From NCBI RefSeq assembly GCF_001424485.1, contig NZ_LMQC01000012.1, positions 271,012 to 335,011 of the forward strand: a stretch of DNA of 64,000 bases. Direction: 5' to 3'. Shown here piece by piece: positions 10,811 to 19,809 of this stretch. Numbering within the stretch: the stretch's first letter is position 1; each line of letters starts with the position of its first letter. The stretch is from Modestobacter sp. Leaf380. GTDB lineage: Bacteria; Actinomycetota; Actinomycetes; Mycobacteriales; Geodermatophilaceae. Below the pieces are notes generated by a model, which saw nothing but the letters and a program-made list of their open reading frames with translations, was not told where the DNA came from and did not search any database. Both the position numbers and the translations under genes were made by a program.

Positions 10811-11476
10811 TCAGGGGGCGGTGCTGGTGCCGCTCGGGGCCGGCGCGACGTCCGGTGCCGGGGAGCCCAGGACGGCGACGGCGGTGAGTGCGAGACCGAT
10901 GCCGGCCAGGGTCACCGCGCGGACGGCCCGGTGCGGGACCGGCGGGCGGGGGGCCCGGACGGCAGCCGCGCTGCCGGCGGTCCAGGCGCGGGCCGCGGGG
11001 CTGGTGCCCAGCGCCAGCTTGGCGAGCGGGACGGAGCTGGCCAGCAACGCCAGCCCGGGGACGGGCAGGGCGACCCCGCCGACGCCGACGTCGGGGACGA
11101 CGGCGCCGCCGACCCCGGCGACCAGCAGGACCCCGAGCAGGGCCAGCTCACCGACGGCGACGCCGACGAGCAGCCGGGACCCGGTGCCGTCGACCAGGCC
11201 CGCTCCCCCGCCGGCGGCGAGCACGACCCACCCGGCCAGCAGGAGCAGGGTGAGCGCGACGAGCTGGCCGGGCGGGCGCAGGCCCGTGCCCCAGACGACG
11301 TCCAGGGAGGTCAGACCCAGCGCGAGCAGCCCGACGGCCTCCAGCACCGCCAGGGTGCCGGCGGCGAGCACGACCGGCGGCGGGCGGCGGCGGCCCGTCG
11401 TCCGGGCGCGCGGGAGCGTGCGGACCACGACGCGCGGGAGCGCGGCGGTGTCCTCCCAGACTGCTGTGCTGGCCAT
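10811..11476 (-). CDS. Integral membrane protein, function unknown
   Basis: A 221-aa protein with about five hydrophobic stretches (roughly 35-56, 66-90, 97-120, 123-146 and 185-205) and short Arg/Pro-rich ends, including a basic N-terminus (ARTTGRRRPPP). No catalytic motif was seen. It lies alone between metG and the permease, both on the same strand; there is a G-rich tract just before its ATG. Confidence 0.75.
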   Translation of the reverse strand: MASTAVWEDTAALPRVVVRTLPRARTTGRRRPPPVVLAAGTLAVLEAVGLLALGLTSLDVVWGTGLRPPGQLVALTLLLLAGWVVLAAGGGAGLVDGTGSRLLVGVAVGELALLGVLLVAGVGGAVVPDVGVGGVALPVPGLALLASSVPLAKLALGTSPAARAWTAGSAAAVRAPRPPVPHRAVRAVTLAGIGLALTAVAVLGSPAPDVAPAPSGTSTAP

Positions 11477-11558
11477 CGGGGCCCCCTGACCGGTGACGGG
11501 TGGTCACTGGTCAGGTCGTCACGTGCGCGGTCGCCCCGTCGTGGGAGCCGTGCGGGCC

Positions 11559-13085
11559 TCAGCGCTGGTGGCCCTGCCCGACGGTGCCGTCGCCGGTCTC
11601 CACGCTGTGGTCGTGGTCGCCGCCCTTGGCCAGCCGGCTGTGCCGCCGTCCGTAGGCGTAGTAGACGACGACGCCCAGGCCCATCCACACCGCGAAGCGG
11701 ATCCAGGTGTCGGTGGGCAGGTTCAGCATCAGGTAGAAGCTGGCCAGCGCCGCGACGATCGGGATGACCGGCATCAGCGGCACCCGGAAGGCCCGGGGCA
11801 GGTCCGGGCGGGTACGGCGCAGGACCACGACGCCGACCGAGACCAGCACGAAGGCGAACAGGGTGCCGATGTTGACCAGCTCGGCCAGCGTGCCCAGCGG
11901 GATCAGCCCGGCCATGATCGCCACGACGACCCCGGTGATCAGGGTGATCCGGTACGGCGTGCCGTAGGTGGGGTGCACCTTGGCCAGCCCCGGGGGCAGC
12001 AGGTGGTCCCGGCTCATCGCGAACAGCACCCGGGACTGCCCGAGCATCAGGATCATCACGACGCTGGTGAGGCCCGCCAGGGCGCCCACCGAGATGATGC
12101 CGGAGAAGAACGGCAGCCCGACGCTGGAGAACGCCCCGGCCAGCGGCGCGGAGGCGTTCAGCTCGGTGTAGTTCTGCATGCCGACGACGACCAGGCTGAC
12201 CAGGACGTAGAGCAGGGTGCAGACGGCGAGCGAGCCGAAGATCCCGCGCGGCAGGTCCTTGGCCGGGTCCTTGGTCTCCTCGGCGGCGGTGGCGACGATG
12301 TCGAAGCCGATGAAGGCGAAGAAGACGATCGCGGCACCGGCGATGACGCCCTCGACCCCGAAGCTGGCCGGGGCGAACCCGGTGAGCAGCTGGATGAAGG
12401 GCTGGGTGAGCCCCGAGCCACCGCCCTCGGCGGGCTCCGACGGCGGGATGAAGGGCGTGTAGTTCGCGGCCTTGACGTAGAAGACGCCGACCACGATGAC
12501 CAGCAGCACGATGACGACCTTGATCGCCACGATGATCGAGGTGATCCGCGAGGACAGCTTGATGCCCAGGATGAGCACGCCGGTCATCAGCAGGGCGATG
12601 AACATGGCCGGGATGTTGAAGCTGGCGGTCTCCCCGGCGATGGACTCGGGCAGCCCGATGCCGATGTCGCTGAGCAGCTGGTTGAGGTAGCCCGACCAGC
12701 CCACGCTCACGGTGGCAGCACCCAGGGCCAGCTCCAGGACCAGGTCCCAGCCGATGATCCAGGCGATCAGCTCACCGAACGTGGCGTAGGAGAACGTGTA
12801 CGCGGAGCCGGCCACCGGGACGGTCGAGGCGAACTCGGCGTAGCAGAGCGCGGCCAGCCCGCAGACGATGCCGGCGATGACGAAGGAGATGGCGACGGCC
12901 GGACCGGTGGTCGTCTGGGCGACCTCCCCGGTGAGCACGAAGATGCCCGTGCCGATGATGACGCCGACCCCGAAGACCGTGAGGTCCAGGCCGGACAGGT
13001 TCTTCTTGAGCTGGTGTTCGGGCTCCTCGGTGTCGCTGATGGAGTCCTCGACGCTCTTGACCCGCCTGCCGTTGGCGACGGCCAT
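11559..13085 (-). CDS. APC-superfamily cationic amino acid permease
   Basis: Inner-membrane amino acid/polyamine transporter of the CAT/YfnA type. The 508-aa protein has a charged N-terminus with [25 protein letters not shown] (TM1, whose GxGIFV signature lies near residue 45) and about twelve membrane segments. The [24 protein letters not shown] motif is typical of CAT members. The substrate cannot be read from sequence. AGGGGGA precedes the ATG. Confidence 0.92.
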   Translation of the reverse strand: MAVANGRRVKSVEDSISDTEEPEHQLKKNLSGLDLTVFGVGVIIGTGIFVLTGEVAQTTTGPAVAISFVIAGIVCGLAALCYAEFASTVPVAGSAYTFSYATFGELIAWIIGWDLVLELALGAATVSVGWSGYLNQLLSDIGIGLPESIAGETASFNIPAMFIALLMTGVLILGIKLSSRITSIIVAIKVVIVLLVIVVGVFYVKAANYTPFIPPSEPAEGGGSGLTQPFIQLLTGFAPASFGVEGVIAGAAIVFFAFIGFDIVATAAEETKDPAKDLPRGIFGSLAVCTLLYVLVSLVVVGMQNYTELNASAPLAGAFSSVGLPFFSGIISVGALAGLTSVVMILMLGQSRVLFAMSRDHLLPPGLAKVHPTYGTPYRITLITGVVVAIMAGLIPLGTLAELVNIGTLFAFVLVSVGVVVLRRTRPDLPRAFRVPLMPVIPIVAALASFYLMLNLPTDTWIRFAVWMGLGVVVYYAYGRRHSRLAKGGDHDHSVETGDGTVGQGHQR

Positions 13086-13196
13086 GTGCGTTCCCCCTGC
13101 CCTGCTTGTTGATCACGTGTGGTGTGCGGAGCGTGCCACGCGTCACCCCGGCCCGCACGCCTACGCTCTCGCTCGACCGTGCCGCGGAGGAGAGAC

Positions 13197-14285
13197 ATGA
13201 CCAGCACCGACTCGCGGGCTCCCCGGCCGCGCCCCCGGCACACCCCCCGACCGGCCGGACTCCCCCTGCACGACGCCCCCCGACGCCCCGACGGCGACCC
13301 GGTCGTGGGCTGCGGGGTCTACGTCGGCGGGCACCGGGTGCCCGACGTCGAGCCCCGGGACGCCCTGCGCGTCGCCCGGGAACGGGAGGGCTTCGTCTGG
13401 CTGGGGCTCCACGAGCCCTCCGAGGCCGAGTTCGAGTCGATCGCCGCCGAGTACGGGCTGCACCCGCTCGCCGTCGAGGACGCCGTCTACGCCCACCAGC
13501 GGCCCAAGCTGGACCGCTACGACGACGCCCTGTTCATGGTGCTCAAGACCGCCTCCTACGTGGAGCACGAGCAGCTGACCTCCACCAGCGAGGTCGTGGA
13601 CACCGGCGAGGTGATGGTCTTCCTGGGCGCCTGCTACGTGATCACCGTCCGGCACGGGCAGCACGGCGGGCTCGCCGAGCTCCGGCACCGGCTGGAGGAG
13701 CAGCCCGACCTGCTCTGCCACGGCCCGTCCGCGGTCCTCTACGCCGTCGCCGACCTCGTCGTGGACCACTACGTGGAGGTCGCCGCCGACGTCGAGGAGG
13801 ACGTCGACGAGCTCGAGGCCTCGGTGTTCTCCCCGCAGCGCACCGACGACATCCCGCGGCTCTACCAGCTCAAGCGCGAGCTGATGCAGCTGCGCCGCGC
13901 CGTCACCCCGCTGGACCTGCCGCTGCACGCGCTGTCCGAACGGCAGGTGGAGATCGTGCCGGACGAGATGCGCTCCTACTTTCGCGACGTCCAGGACCAC
14001 ACCATCCGGGTCCGCGACCAGATCTCCTCGCTGGACGAGCTGCTGTCCTCGATCCTGCAGGCCTCCCTGGCCCGCACCTCGCTGTCGGACAACGAGGACA
14101 TGCGCAAGATCTCCGCCTGGGCCGGCATCATCGCCGTCCCCACCGCCATCGCCGGCGTCTACGGCATGAACTTCGACCACATGCCCGAGCTGCACTGGAC
14201 CTTCGGCTACCCGCTGGTGCTGATCGTGATGCTGGTGGCCTGCACCCTCCTCTGGCGCGGCTTCAAGCGCAGCGGCTGGCTCTGA
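13197..14285 (+). CDS. corA: CorA-family magnesium/cobalt channel
   Basis: Pentameric Mg2+ channel of the inner membrane. The 362-aa protein has a large soluble N-terminal domain, a long stalk helix and two C-terminal membrane helices, with the YGMNF selectivity motif after TM1 (residues 321-325) and a basic end FKRSGWL. The ATG at 13197 was chosen because GGAGGA lies 6 bases upstream. A TACGCT -10 box at 13162-13167 fits a short leader. It is divergent from the permease. Confidence 0.95.
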   Translation: MTSTDSRAPRPRPRHTPRPAGLPLHDAPRRPDGDPVVGCGVYVGGHRVPDVEPRDALRVAREREGFVWLGLHEPSEAEFESIAAEYGLHPLAVEDAVYAHQRPKLDRYDDALFMVLKTASYVEHEQLTSTSEVVDTGEVMVFLGACYVITVRHGQHGGLAELRHRLEEQPDLLCHGPSAVLYAVADLVVDHYVEVAADVEEDVDELEASVFSPQRTDDIPRLYQLKRELMQLRRAVTPLDLPLHALSERQVEIVPDEMRSYFRDVQDHTIRVRDQISSLDELLSSILQASLARTSLSDNEDMRKISAWAGIIAVPTAIAGVYGMNFDHMPELHWTFGYPLVLIVMLVACTLLWRGFKRSGWL

Positions 14286-14301
14286 CCCCGCCGCCCCCAG
14301 G

Positions 14302-14361
14302 GGCATAGGAAGCTCTACACCCCCTCATCAGGCGTTGAGGGGGTGTAGAGCTTCCTTTGCC
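14302..14361. terminator. Long perfect hairpin after corA (repeat copy 1)
   Basis: Two 26-base arms (14302-14327 and 14336-14361) pair with a single mismatch around an 8-base loop; the inner 21 pairs are perfect. The arm core AGGAAGCTCTACACCCCC is nearly identical to the hairpin at 15387-15446. It probably terminates corA transcription; see findings. Confidence 0.75.
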
Positions 14362-14419
14362 GAGGTGCTGATGGAGGCGCCGCGAGGTTGTCCACAGATG
14401 TCCGCCGGGCCGGTCACGG

Positions 14420-15376
14420 GTGCCGCGACGACACGACCATCAGCTGGTGCTGCCCGACGCCTCCCACCGCGCAATCGACGCGCTGCTCGTCCGCCGAGGC
14501 GGCCTCGCCACTCGCCAGGAGCTGCTGCGCGTGGCACCCCGGAGCATCGTCGACAACCACGTGGAGAGCGGCCGGCTGCGGCGGGTCTTCCCGCACGTCT
14601 ACACCGCCCGCGGCAACCCCGCGGCCGGGGACCGGCGGCTACGCGCCGCGCTGATGTGCGTCGGCGGTGACGTCGTGCTCAGCCACACCACCGCACTGGC
14701 CGTGCACGGAGCCGTCGACGGCGACGGACCGGTGCACGTCACGATCGCACAAGAGCGGCGCCATGCCGGAGCGCCCACCCTCCGCGTGCACCGCCGCAGC
14801 CGGTTCGGCGAGGACGACCGCCAGCTCGTCCGGGGACTGCCGGTGACGACCCTGGCCGACAGCCTCGTCGCCGCCTGGCCGCTGCTCACCCCGGCGGTCC
14901 GCAGGCCGACGACGGTCGACGCCGTCCGGCGCACTGGCGTGGACCCCGACCTGCTGGTCCGGGCCCTGGCGCGGCGACCCAACGTCGGGGGCCACCGCCA
15001 GCTCGCCGAGACCATCGGCCTCATCGCTGACGGCGTGCAGAGCGAGCTGGAGGCGATGGGCGTCCTGTCCGTCTTCCGGCACCGGTCCCTGCCCCGCAGC
15101 GTCGGCCAGTTCGCCGTCCGTTGTCCCGACGGCGTCACCCGGCGCCTCGATCGGGCGTGGGAGGACGCCATGCTCGCCGTCGAACTGGACGGCGCCGCCT
15201 TCCACACCTCACCGCAGCAACGTCGCGAGGACCTGGCCCGAGATGCGGTCCTGGCCGCGCTCGGCTGGTTGGTGCTCCGCTTCACCTACGCGGAGGTCCT
15301 GCGCGACCCGGAGGCCGTGCGCGCCAAGGTCCTGGCCGTCTACCAGGTCCGCGTCCGTCAGCTGCGCGCCAGCTGA
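14420..15376 (+). CDS. AbiEi-like N-domain fused to DUF559 endonuclease-like domain
   Basis: A 318-aa protein with an N-terminal winged-helix AbiEi antitoxin-like region (LLVRRGGLATRQELLRVA to FPHVYTARG, about 23-65) and a C-terminal DUF559/Vsr-like fold (about 215-315). The latter shows LDRAWEDAMLAVELDG, FHTSPQQRREDLARDAVLAALGW and LRFTYAEVLRDP, the PD-(D/E)XK-like pattern. These proteins are common orphan genes in actinobacteria; no AbiEii toxin is adjacent. Its role is unproven; DNA binding or nicking is inferred. It is bracketed by two long hairpins. GTG 14420 is the likely start, without a strong ribosome binding site. Confidence 0.85.
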   Translation: MPRRHDHQLVLPDASHRAIDALLVRRGGLATRQELLRVAPRSIVDNHVESGRLRRVFPHVYTARGNPAAGDRRLRAALMCVGGDVVLSHTTALAVHGAVDGDGPVHVTIAQERRHAGAPTLRVHRRSRFGEDDRQLVRGLPVTTLADSLVAAWPLLTPAVRRPTTVDAVRRTGVDPDLLVRALARRPNVGGHRQLAETIGLIADGVQSELEAMGVLSVFRHRSLPRSVGQFAVRCPDGVTRRLDRAWEDAMLAVELDGAAFHTSPQQRREDLARDAVLAALGWLVLRFTYAEVLRDPEAVRAKVLAVYQVRVRQLRAS

Positions 15377-15386
15377 GGATCCGCTC

Positions 15387-15446
15387 GGCAAAGGAAGCTC
15401 TGCACCCCCGATCGAGCCCGGAAGGGGGTGCAGAGCTTCCTTTGCC
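15387..15446. terminator. Long perfect hairpin between convergent genes (repeat copy 2)
   Basis: Two perfect 23-base arms (15387-15409 and 15424-15446) with a 14-base loop lie between the 3' ends of the AbiEi/DUF559 gene and rsmI. TTT flanks one arm on each strand, so it can terminate transcription in both directions. It is the sister of 14302-14361. Confidence 0.8.
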
Positions 15447-15449
15447 GGG

Positions 15450-16289
15450 TCAGGGGGTGGGGGGCTTGGCGGCGACGACGGCGTCGAAGACGACGCGCTT
15501 GGGGAGCCCGGTGCGGGTGACGACGTTGCGGATGGCGTCCTTGCGGGTCTCGCCGGCGGCTTCCTCGCGGGCGACCTCGGCGGCGAGCTCGGCGGGGCTG
15601 AGGTCCGCGGGCCCGGCGGGGGCGCCGGCGACGACGAGGGTGATCTCGCCGCGGACGCCGCCCTGCGCCCAGGTGGCCAGCGAGCCCAGGGTGCCGCGGA
15701 CGACCTCCTCGTGGGTCTTGGTCAGCTCCCGGCAGACGACGGCGGGGCGGTCCTCGCCCAGCACGGCGGCGGCGTCGGCGAGGGCGTCGGCGAGCCGGTG
15801 GGGGGACTCGAAGAAGACCATCGTGCGGGGCTCGGCGGCCAGCGCGGTGAAGGCGGTCTGCCGGCCGCGGCGGGGCAGGAAGCCCTCGAAGGTGAACCGG
15901 TCGCAGGGCAGTCCGGACACCGCCAGCGCAGTGGTGACGGCGGAGGGACCGGGCACCGACGTCACCAGGACGCCGGCCTCCACCGCCGCCCGCACCAGGG
16001 TGTAGCCGGGGTCGGAGACCGAGGGCATGCCGGCGTCGGTGAGCAGCAGGACGGTCTGGCCGGCCTGCATGGCGGCGACCAGGCCGGGCAGCCGGGAGGC
16101 CTCGACGTTCTCGTGGAAGGTGACGACGCGGCCGGTGAAGGTGACCTCGAGGTCCTGGGCCAGCCGGTGCAGCCGGCGGGTGTCCTCGCAGGCCAGCACG
16201 TCGGCCTCGGCCATCACCGCACGCAGTCGCGGTCCGACGTCGCCGGGTTGCCCCAGCGGCGCACCACCCAGCACCAGTCGTCCCGCCAC
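15450..16289 (-). CDS. rsmI: 16S rRNA 2'-O-methyltransferase (C1402)
   Basis: Tetrapyrrole-methylase-fold enzyme that methylates C1402 of 16S rRNA. The 279-aa protein contains the RsmI signatures LACEDTRRLHRLAQ, FHENVEASRLPGL, LLLTDAGMPSVSDPGY, VPGPSAVTTALAVSGLPCDRF, FEGFLPRRGRQ and FFESPHRL. It is divergent from the mannosyltransferase; both carry -10-like boxes within 7 bases of their starts. Confidence 0.96.
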   Translation of the reverse strand: MAGRLVLGGAPLGQPGDVGPRLRAVMAEADVLACEDTRRLHRLAQDLEVTFTGRVVTFHENVEASRLPGLVAAMQAGQTVLLLTDAGMPSVSDPGYTLVRAAVEAGVLVTSVPGPSAVTTALAVSGLPCDRFTFEGFLPRRGRQTAFTALAAEPRTMVFFESPHRLADALADAAAVLGEDRPAVVCRELTKTHEEVVRGTLGSLATWAQGGVRGEITLVVAGAPAGPADLSPAELAAEVAREEAAGETRKDAIRNVVTRTGLPKRVVFDAVVAAKPPTP

Positions 16290-16295
16290 CCCCCG

Positions 16296-16335
16296 AGCCT
16301 GTCACGCCGGGGCCGTCGGACCCGCCGCCTACCCT
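16296..16335. promoter_or_regulatory. Divergent leaderless promoters of rsmI and pmt
   Basis: In the 53-base gap, CAGGCT on the minus strand (16296-16301) is 6 bases from the rsmI GTG, and TACCCT on the plus strand (16330-16335) is 7 bases from the mannosyltransferase ATG. Confidence 0.45.
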
Positions 16336-16342
16336 CCAGGCC

Positions 16343-17866
16343 ATGGCGCTGCTGGCCCCCGAGCGGGTGGACGACGAGGCGGCGCCGCCGGTCCCCCGCC
16401 GCCGCCCGCGCCGGCCGGCGCGGCAGCTCACCCCGGCGCTGCCCACCGACCGGGTGCTGTCCTGGGTGCTGGCCGCGGTGCTGGGCATCGCGACGTTCGT
16501 CAGCCGGCTGTGGGACCTCAGCTACCCGGGGGACCTGCTCTTCGACGAGGCGTACTACCCGCCCGAGGCGAACGAGATGCTCGAGTGGGGCTACGAGTAC
16601 AACCGCGGCTACACGTTCATCGTGCACCCGCCGCTGGGCAAGTGGCTGATCGCGAGCGGGATCAGGGTCTTCGGCTACGACGGCTTCGGGTGGCGGTTCC
16701 CGTCGCTGGTGGCGGGCACGGTCGCCGTCGTCGTGCTGACCCGGCTGGCCCGCCGGCTGACCGGTTCGACGCTGCTGGGCCTGGTCGCCGGGCTGCTGAT
16801 GGCGCTGGACGGCTTCTCCTTCACCCTGGGCCGGATCGGGCTGCTCGACGTCTTCCTGCAGGTGTTCGTGGTCAGCGCCGTGGCGTGCCTGGTGGTGGAC
16901 CGGGACCGGGTGCGCCAGCGGGTCCGGGAACGCACCGCCGGCCTGACGGGCGCGGCCACCGGGTTCGCGCTGGGTCCGCGGGGCTGGCGGATCGCGGCGG
17001 GCGTGCTGTTCGGCTGCGCCGCGTCGGTGAAGTGGTCGGGGGTCTACTTCCTGGCCTTCTTCGCCGTCCTGAGCCTGTTCTGGGACCGGGCGGCGTGGCG
17101 CGAGGCCGGGGTGCCCAGCCCGACCCGCACGGTGCTGCGGCGCGGCCTGCCCGGTGCGGTGTGGGCGCTGGCCGTGCTCCCGGTCCTCACCTACCTGGCC
17201 AGCTTCACCGGCTGGTTCCTGGGCGAGAGCTCCCAGGGCCGGCACTGGGCCGACCAGAACCCGGACACGGCGTTCCCGTTCGTCCCCGGCGCGCTGCGGT
17301 CGCTGTGGCACATGCACGAGGAGTGGTTGTCCTTCCACAACGGCCTGTCCACGCCGCACCCCTGGGAGTCCGGGCCCTGGTCCTGGCTGGTCGACGGTCG
17401 CCCGATCCTGCTGTGGAACCCGCAGGGCCTCACCGACTCCACCGGCGACCAGGTGGTCCGCTACATCCTGATGGTCGGCACCCCGACGCTCTGGCTGGTC
17501 TTCGCCCCGGCGGTGCTGTGGCTGGGCTGGCGGCTGGTGGCCCGTCGGGACCCGGCCGCGCTCGTCGTCGTCGTCGCCATCGCGGCCGGTTGGGGGACGT
17601 GGTTCGTCAACCTGGAGCGGACCATGTTCATCTTCTACATGGCGCCGGTGCTGCCGTTCTTCGTGCTCGCGGTGACCCTCGCCCTGCAGGACGTGCTGGG
17701 CCCCGTCCGCGCCACCCTCGCCCGCCGCCGGCTGGGCCTGGCCGCGGTCAGCCTCTACGTGGCGGTCGTGGCGATGACGTTCGTCTTCTTCTACCCGGTG
17801 CTCGTCGGCCAGCCCCTCTCCTACGCCGAGTGGCTCCAGCGCATGTGGTTCCCCTCCTGGTTTTGA
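16343..17866 (+). CDS. pmt: Dolichyl-phosphate-mannose protein mannosyltransferase
   Basis: Membrane GT39 enzyme that transfers mannose from polyprenyl-phosphate-mannose to exported proteins. The 507-aa protein has a cytosolic Arg/Pro-rich N-terminus, about ten membrane helices, the first-loop acidic motif LLFDEAYYPPEANEML (about 69-84), VHPPLGKWLI and a C-terminal four-helix PMT_4TMC region with PWSWLVDGRPILLW. rsmI-pmt divergence is conserved in actinobacteria. Confidence 0.93.
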   Translation: MALLAPERVDDEAAPPVPRRRPRRPARQLTPALPTDRVLSWVLAAVLGIATFVSRLWDLSYPGDLLFDEAYYPPEANEMLEWGYEYNRGYTFIVHPPLGKWLIASGIRVFGYDGFGWRFPSLVAGTVAVVVLTRLARRLTGSTLLGLVAGLLMALDGFSFTLGRIGLLDVFLQVFVVSAVACLVVDRDRVRQRVRERTAGLTGAATGFALGPRGWRIAAGVLFGCAASVKWSGVYFLAFFAVLSLFWDRAAWREAGVPSPTRTVLRRGLPGAVWALAVLPVLTYLASFTGWFLGESSQGRHWADQNPDTAFPFVPGALRSLWHMHEEWLSFHNGLSTPHPWESGPWSWLVDGRPILLWNPQGLTDSTGDQVVRYILMVGTPTLWLVFAPAVLWLGWRLVARRDPAALVVVVAIAAGWGTWFVNLERTMFIFYMAPVLPFFVLAVTLALQDVLGPVRATLARRRLGLAAVSLYVAVVAMTFVFFYPVLVGQPLSYAEWLQRMWFPSWF

Positions 17867-17928
17867 TCCCCGTGTAGGGGCCCGCGGCGTGCGGAGCGCG
17901 TCGTGGGGGGCACGGTGGCATCTCTTAT

Positions 17929-17945
17929 AGTTGCGTTGTACAACT
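17929..17945. promoter_or_regulatory. Probable MarR operator upstream of 17951
   Basis: AGTTGCGTTGTACAACT contains dyad AGTTG-N7-CAACT with a perfect 10-base core GTTGTACAAC, the form expected for MarR dimers. It lies 5 bases before the regulator's GTG and overlaps a TTATAG -10-like sequence at 17925-17930, which suggests autorepression of the marR-MFS operon. Confidence 0.65.
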
Positions 17946-17950
17946 GACAT

Positions 17951-18418
17951 GTGGACGTCGACCGGGCCGAGCTCGCAGCGCAGCTGGACGACGTCGTCGT
18001 CGGACTGCGGCAGCTGACCAGCACCCGGACGGAGCTCAGCCTCACCGCCGCCGCGACCCTGGCCACGCTCCAGCGGTCCGGACCCGCCCGGCTCACCGAG
18101 CTGGCCGTCACCGAGGGCGTCAGCCAGCCCTCGATGACCGCGCTGATCGCCCGGCTGACCGGTCAGGGCCTCGTGGCGCGCGCCGGCGACCCGACCGACG
18201 GCCGGGTCGTCGTCCTCAGCCTGACCGAGGCCGGTGCCGAGCTCCTCGACCGCCGCCGCACCGAGCGGGCGGCCCGGCTGGCCGGGCCCCTCGCCGACCT
18301 CACGGACGACGACGTCGCCGCGCTCGCCGCGGCACTGCCCGCCCTGGCCCGCCTGGCCGGCGTGCCCGCGTGCCGACCCACCCCCTGCTCCCCACCCACT
18401 CCCGGAGGTACCCGGTGA
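17951..18418 (+). CDS. MarR-family transcriptional regulator
   Basis: A 155-aa winged-helix repressor: helix region RLTELAVTEGVSQPSMTALIARLTGQGLVARAG (recognition helix about 58-70), wing DPTDGRVVVLSLTEAG, then a helical dimerisation end. The last ~15 residues are Pro-rich. Its stop overlaps the MFS start as GTGA, so it is the local regulator of that transporter. The ligand is unknown. GTG 17951 starts immediately after the operator. Confidence 0.9.
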   Translation: MDVDRAELAAQLDDVVVGLRQLTSTRTELSLTAAATLATLQRSGPARLTELAVTEGVSQPSMTALIARLTGQGLVARAGDPTDGRVVVLSLTEAGAELLDRRRTERAARLAGPLADLTDDDVAALAAALPALARLAGVPACRPTPCSPPTPGGTR

Positions 18419-19739
18419 CCAGCACGACCCCGTCCAGCGCGCACTCCAGCAGCATGCGCGGACAGCCCAAGGCGGTGTACGCGGTCGCCTTCGCCTGCGT
18501 CGTCAGCTTCATGGGGATCGGGCTCGTCGACCCGATCCTGCCCTCGCTGAAGACCCAGCTGGGCGCCAGCGAGAGCCAGGTGACGCTGCTGTTCACCAGC
18601 TACCTGGTGGTCACCGCCGTCGCGATGCTGGGCACGAACTGGGTGTCCAGCCGGATCGGGGCCAAGCAGACCCTGGTCACCGGACTGGCGGTCATCGTGG
18701 TGTTCTCCGCCCTGGCCGGCCTCAGCGACTCCATCGGCGGCATCGTCGGGTTCCGGGCCGGCTGGGGCCTGGGCAACGCGCTGTTCATCGCCACCTCGTT
18801 GGCGGTCATCGTGGCCAGCGCCTCGGGCGGGTTCGCCGGCGCGATCGTGCTCTACGAGGCGGCCCTGGGCCTGGGCATCGCGGCCGGTCCGCTGGTCGGC
18901 GGCCTGCTGGGCAGCATCAGCTGGCGCGGCCCGTTCTTCGGCGTCGCCGTGCTGATGGCCATCGCGCTGCTGGCGACCGTCGTCCTGCTGGAGAAGACCC
19001 CCACGCCGACGCACAAGACCCCGCTGTCAGCCCCGCTCAAGGCGCTGCGGCACCGCGGGCTGCTGATCATGGCCGTCACCGCCCTGCTCTACAACTGGGG
19101 CTTCTTCACCATGCTGGGTTACGCCCCCTTCCCGATGGAGCTGTCGGCGATCCAGCTCGGCTTCGTGTTCTTCGGCTGGGGCCTGCTGGTCGCCTTCTTC
19201 TCCGTCGTCGGCGCCCCGCGCCTGCAGGCCCGCTTCGGCACCGCCCGCAGCCTCTACGGCGCACTCGGCCTGTTCGCCGTCGACCTGCTGCTGATCGCCC
19301 TGTTCACCGACACGAAGTGGGCGCTGATCACCTGTGTGGTCGTCGCGGGGGCGTTCATCGGCATCAACAACACCCTGACCACCCAGGCGGTCATGCTGGT
19401 CAGCCCGGTCGAGCGGCCGGTGGCCTCGGCCGCCTACGGCTTCGTCCGGTTCCTGGGCGGCGGCCTGGCACCCTTCGCCGCCGGCAAGCTCGTCGAGGCC
19501 TTCGACGTGCACGTGCCCTTCTACGTCGCCGCCGTCGCGGTGCTGGCCGGGGTCGCGGTGCTCTCGACCGGGCACCGGATGCTGGCTGCGGCCGACGCCG
19601 GGATGGACGAGGACGGCCACCCGGCCAGCGAGCACGGCAGCCCCGCGGACGTCGCCGGTGAGGTGGCCGACGAGTTCGGCGGCGCCCCGCCGCCATCGAC
19701 GGGGAGGTCGAGCCCGAACTGGCCCGCCGTCACAGCTGA
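18415..19739 (+). CDS. MFS transporter, frameshifted near its C-terminus
   Basis: Twelve-helix drug/metabolite exporter of the MFS; LVDPILPSLKTQLGAS, the loop 2-3 GAKQTLVTGLA region and motif-C-like GIAAGPLVGGLLG are visible. GGAGG lies 6 bases before the GTG. After the last helix the frame stays open and runs into the next gene to 20604. If the frame moves by one base near 19685-19700, the protein instead ends AIDGEVEPELARRHS with a TGA at 19737-19739, just before a strong terminator. I take the shifted end as the original one, so this copy has a one-base loss or a sequence error in a GC-rich run. Confidence 0.8.
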
Positions 19740-19749
19740 GCAGCGGCCC

Positions 19750-19781
19750 GACGCCCCCGGTCCCCGCGGACCGGGGGCGTC
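19750..19781 (+). terminator. Strong terminator hairpin between MFS and enoyl-CoA hydratase
   Basis: A perfect 14-bp GC-rich stem (19750-19763 with 19768-19781) and a 4-base loop follow the frameshift-corrected MFS stop by 10 bases. Confidence 0.8.
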
Positions 19782-19797
19782 GTGCTGCCCGCGGCCC

Positions 19798-19803
19798 TAC
19801 GGT
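19798..19803 (+). promoter_or_regulatory. Leaderless -10 box of the enoyl-CoA hydratase gene
   Basis: TACGGT lies 6 bases before the ATG and just after the upstream terminator, which supports independent transcription of this gene. Confidence 0.5.
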
Positions 19804-19809
19804 CGGGCC

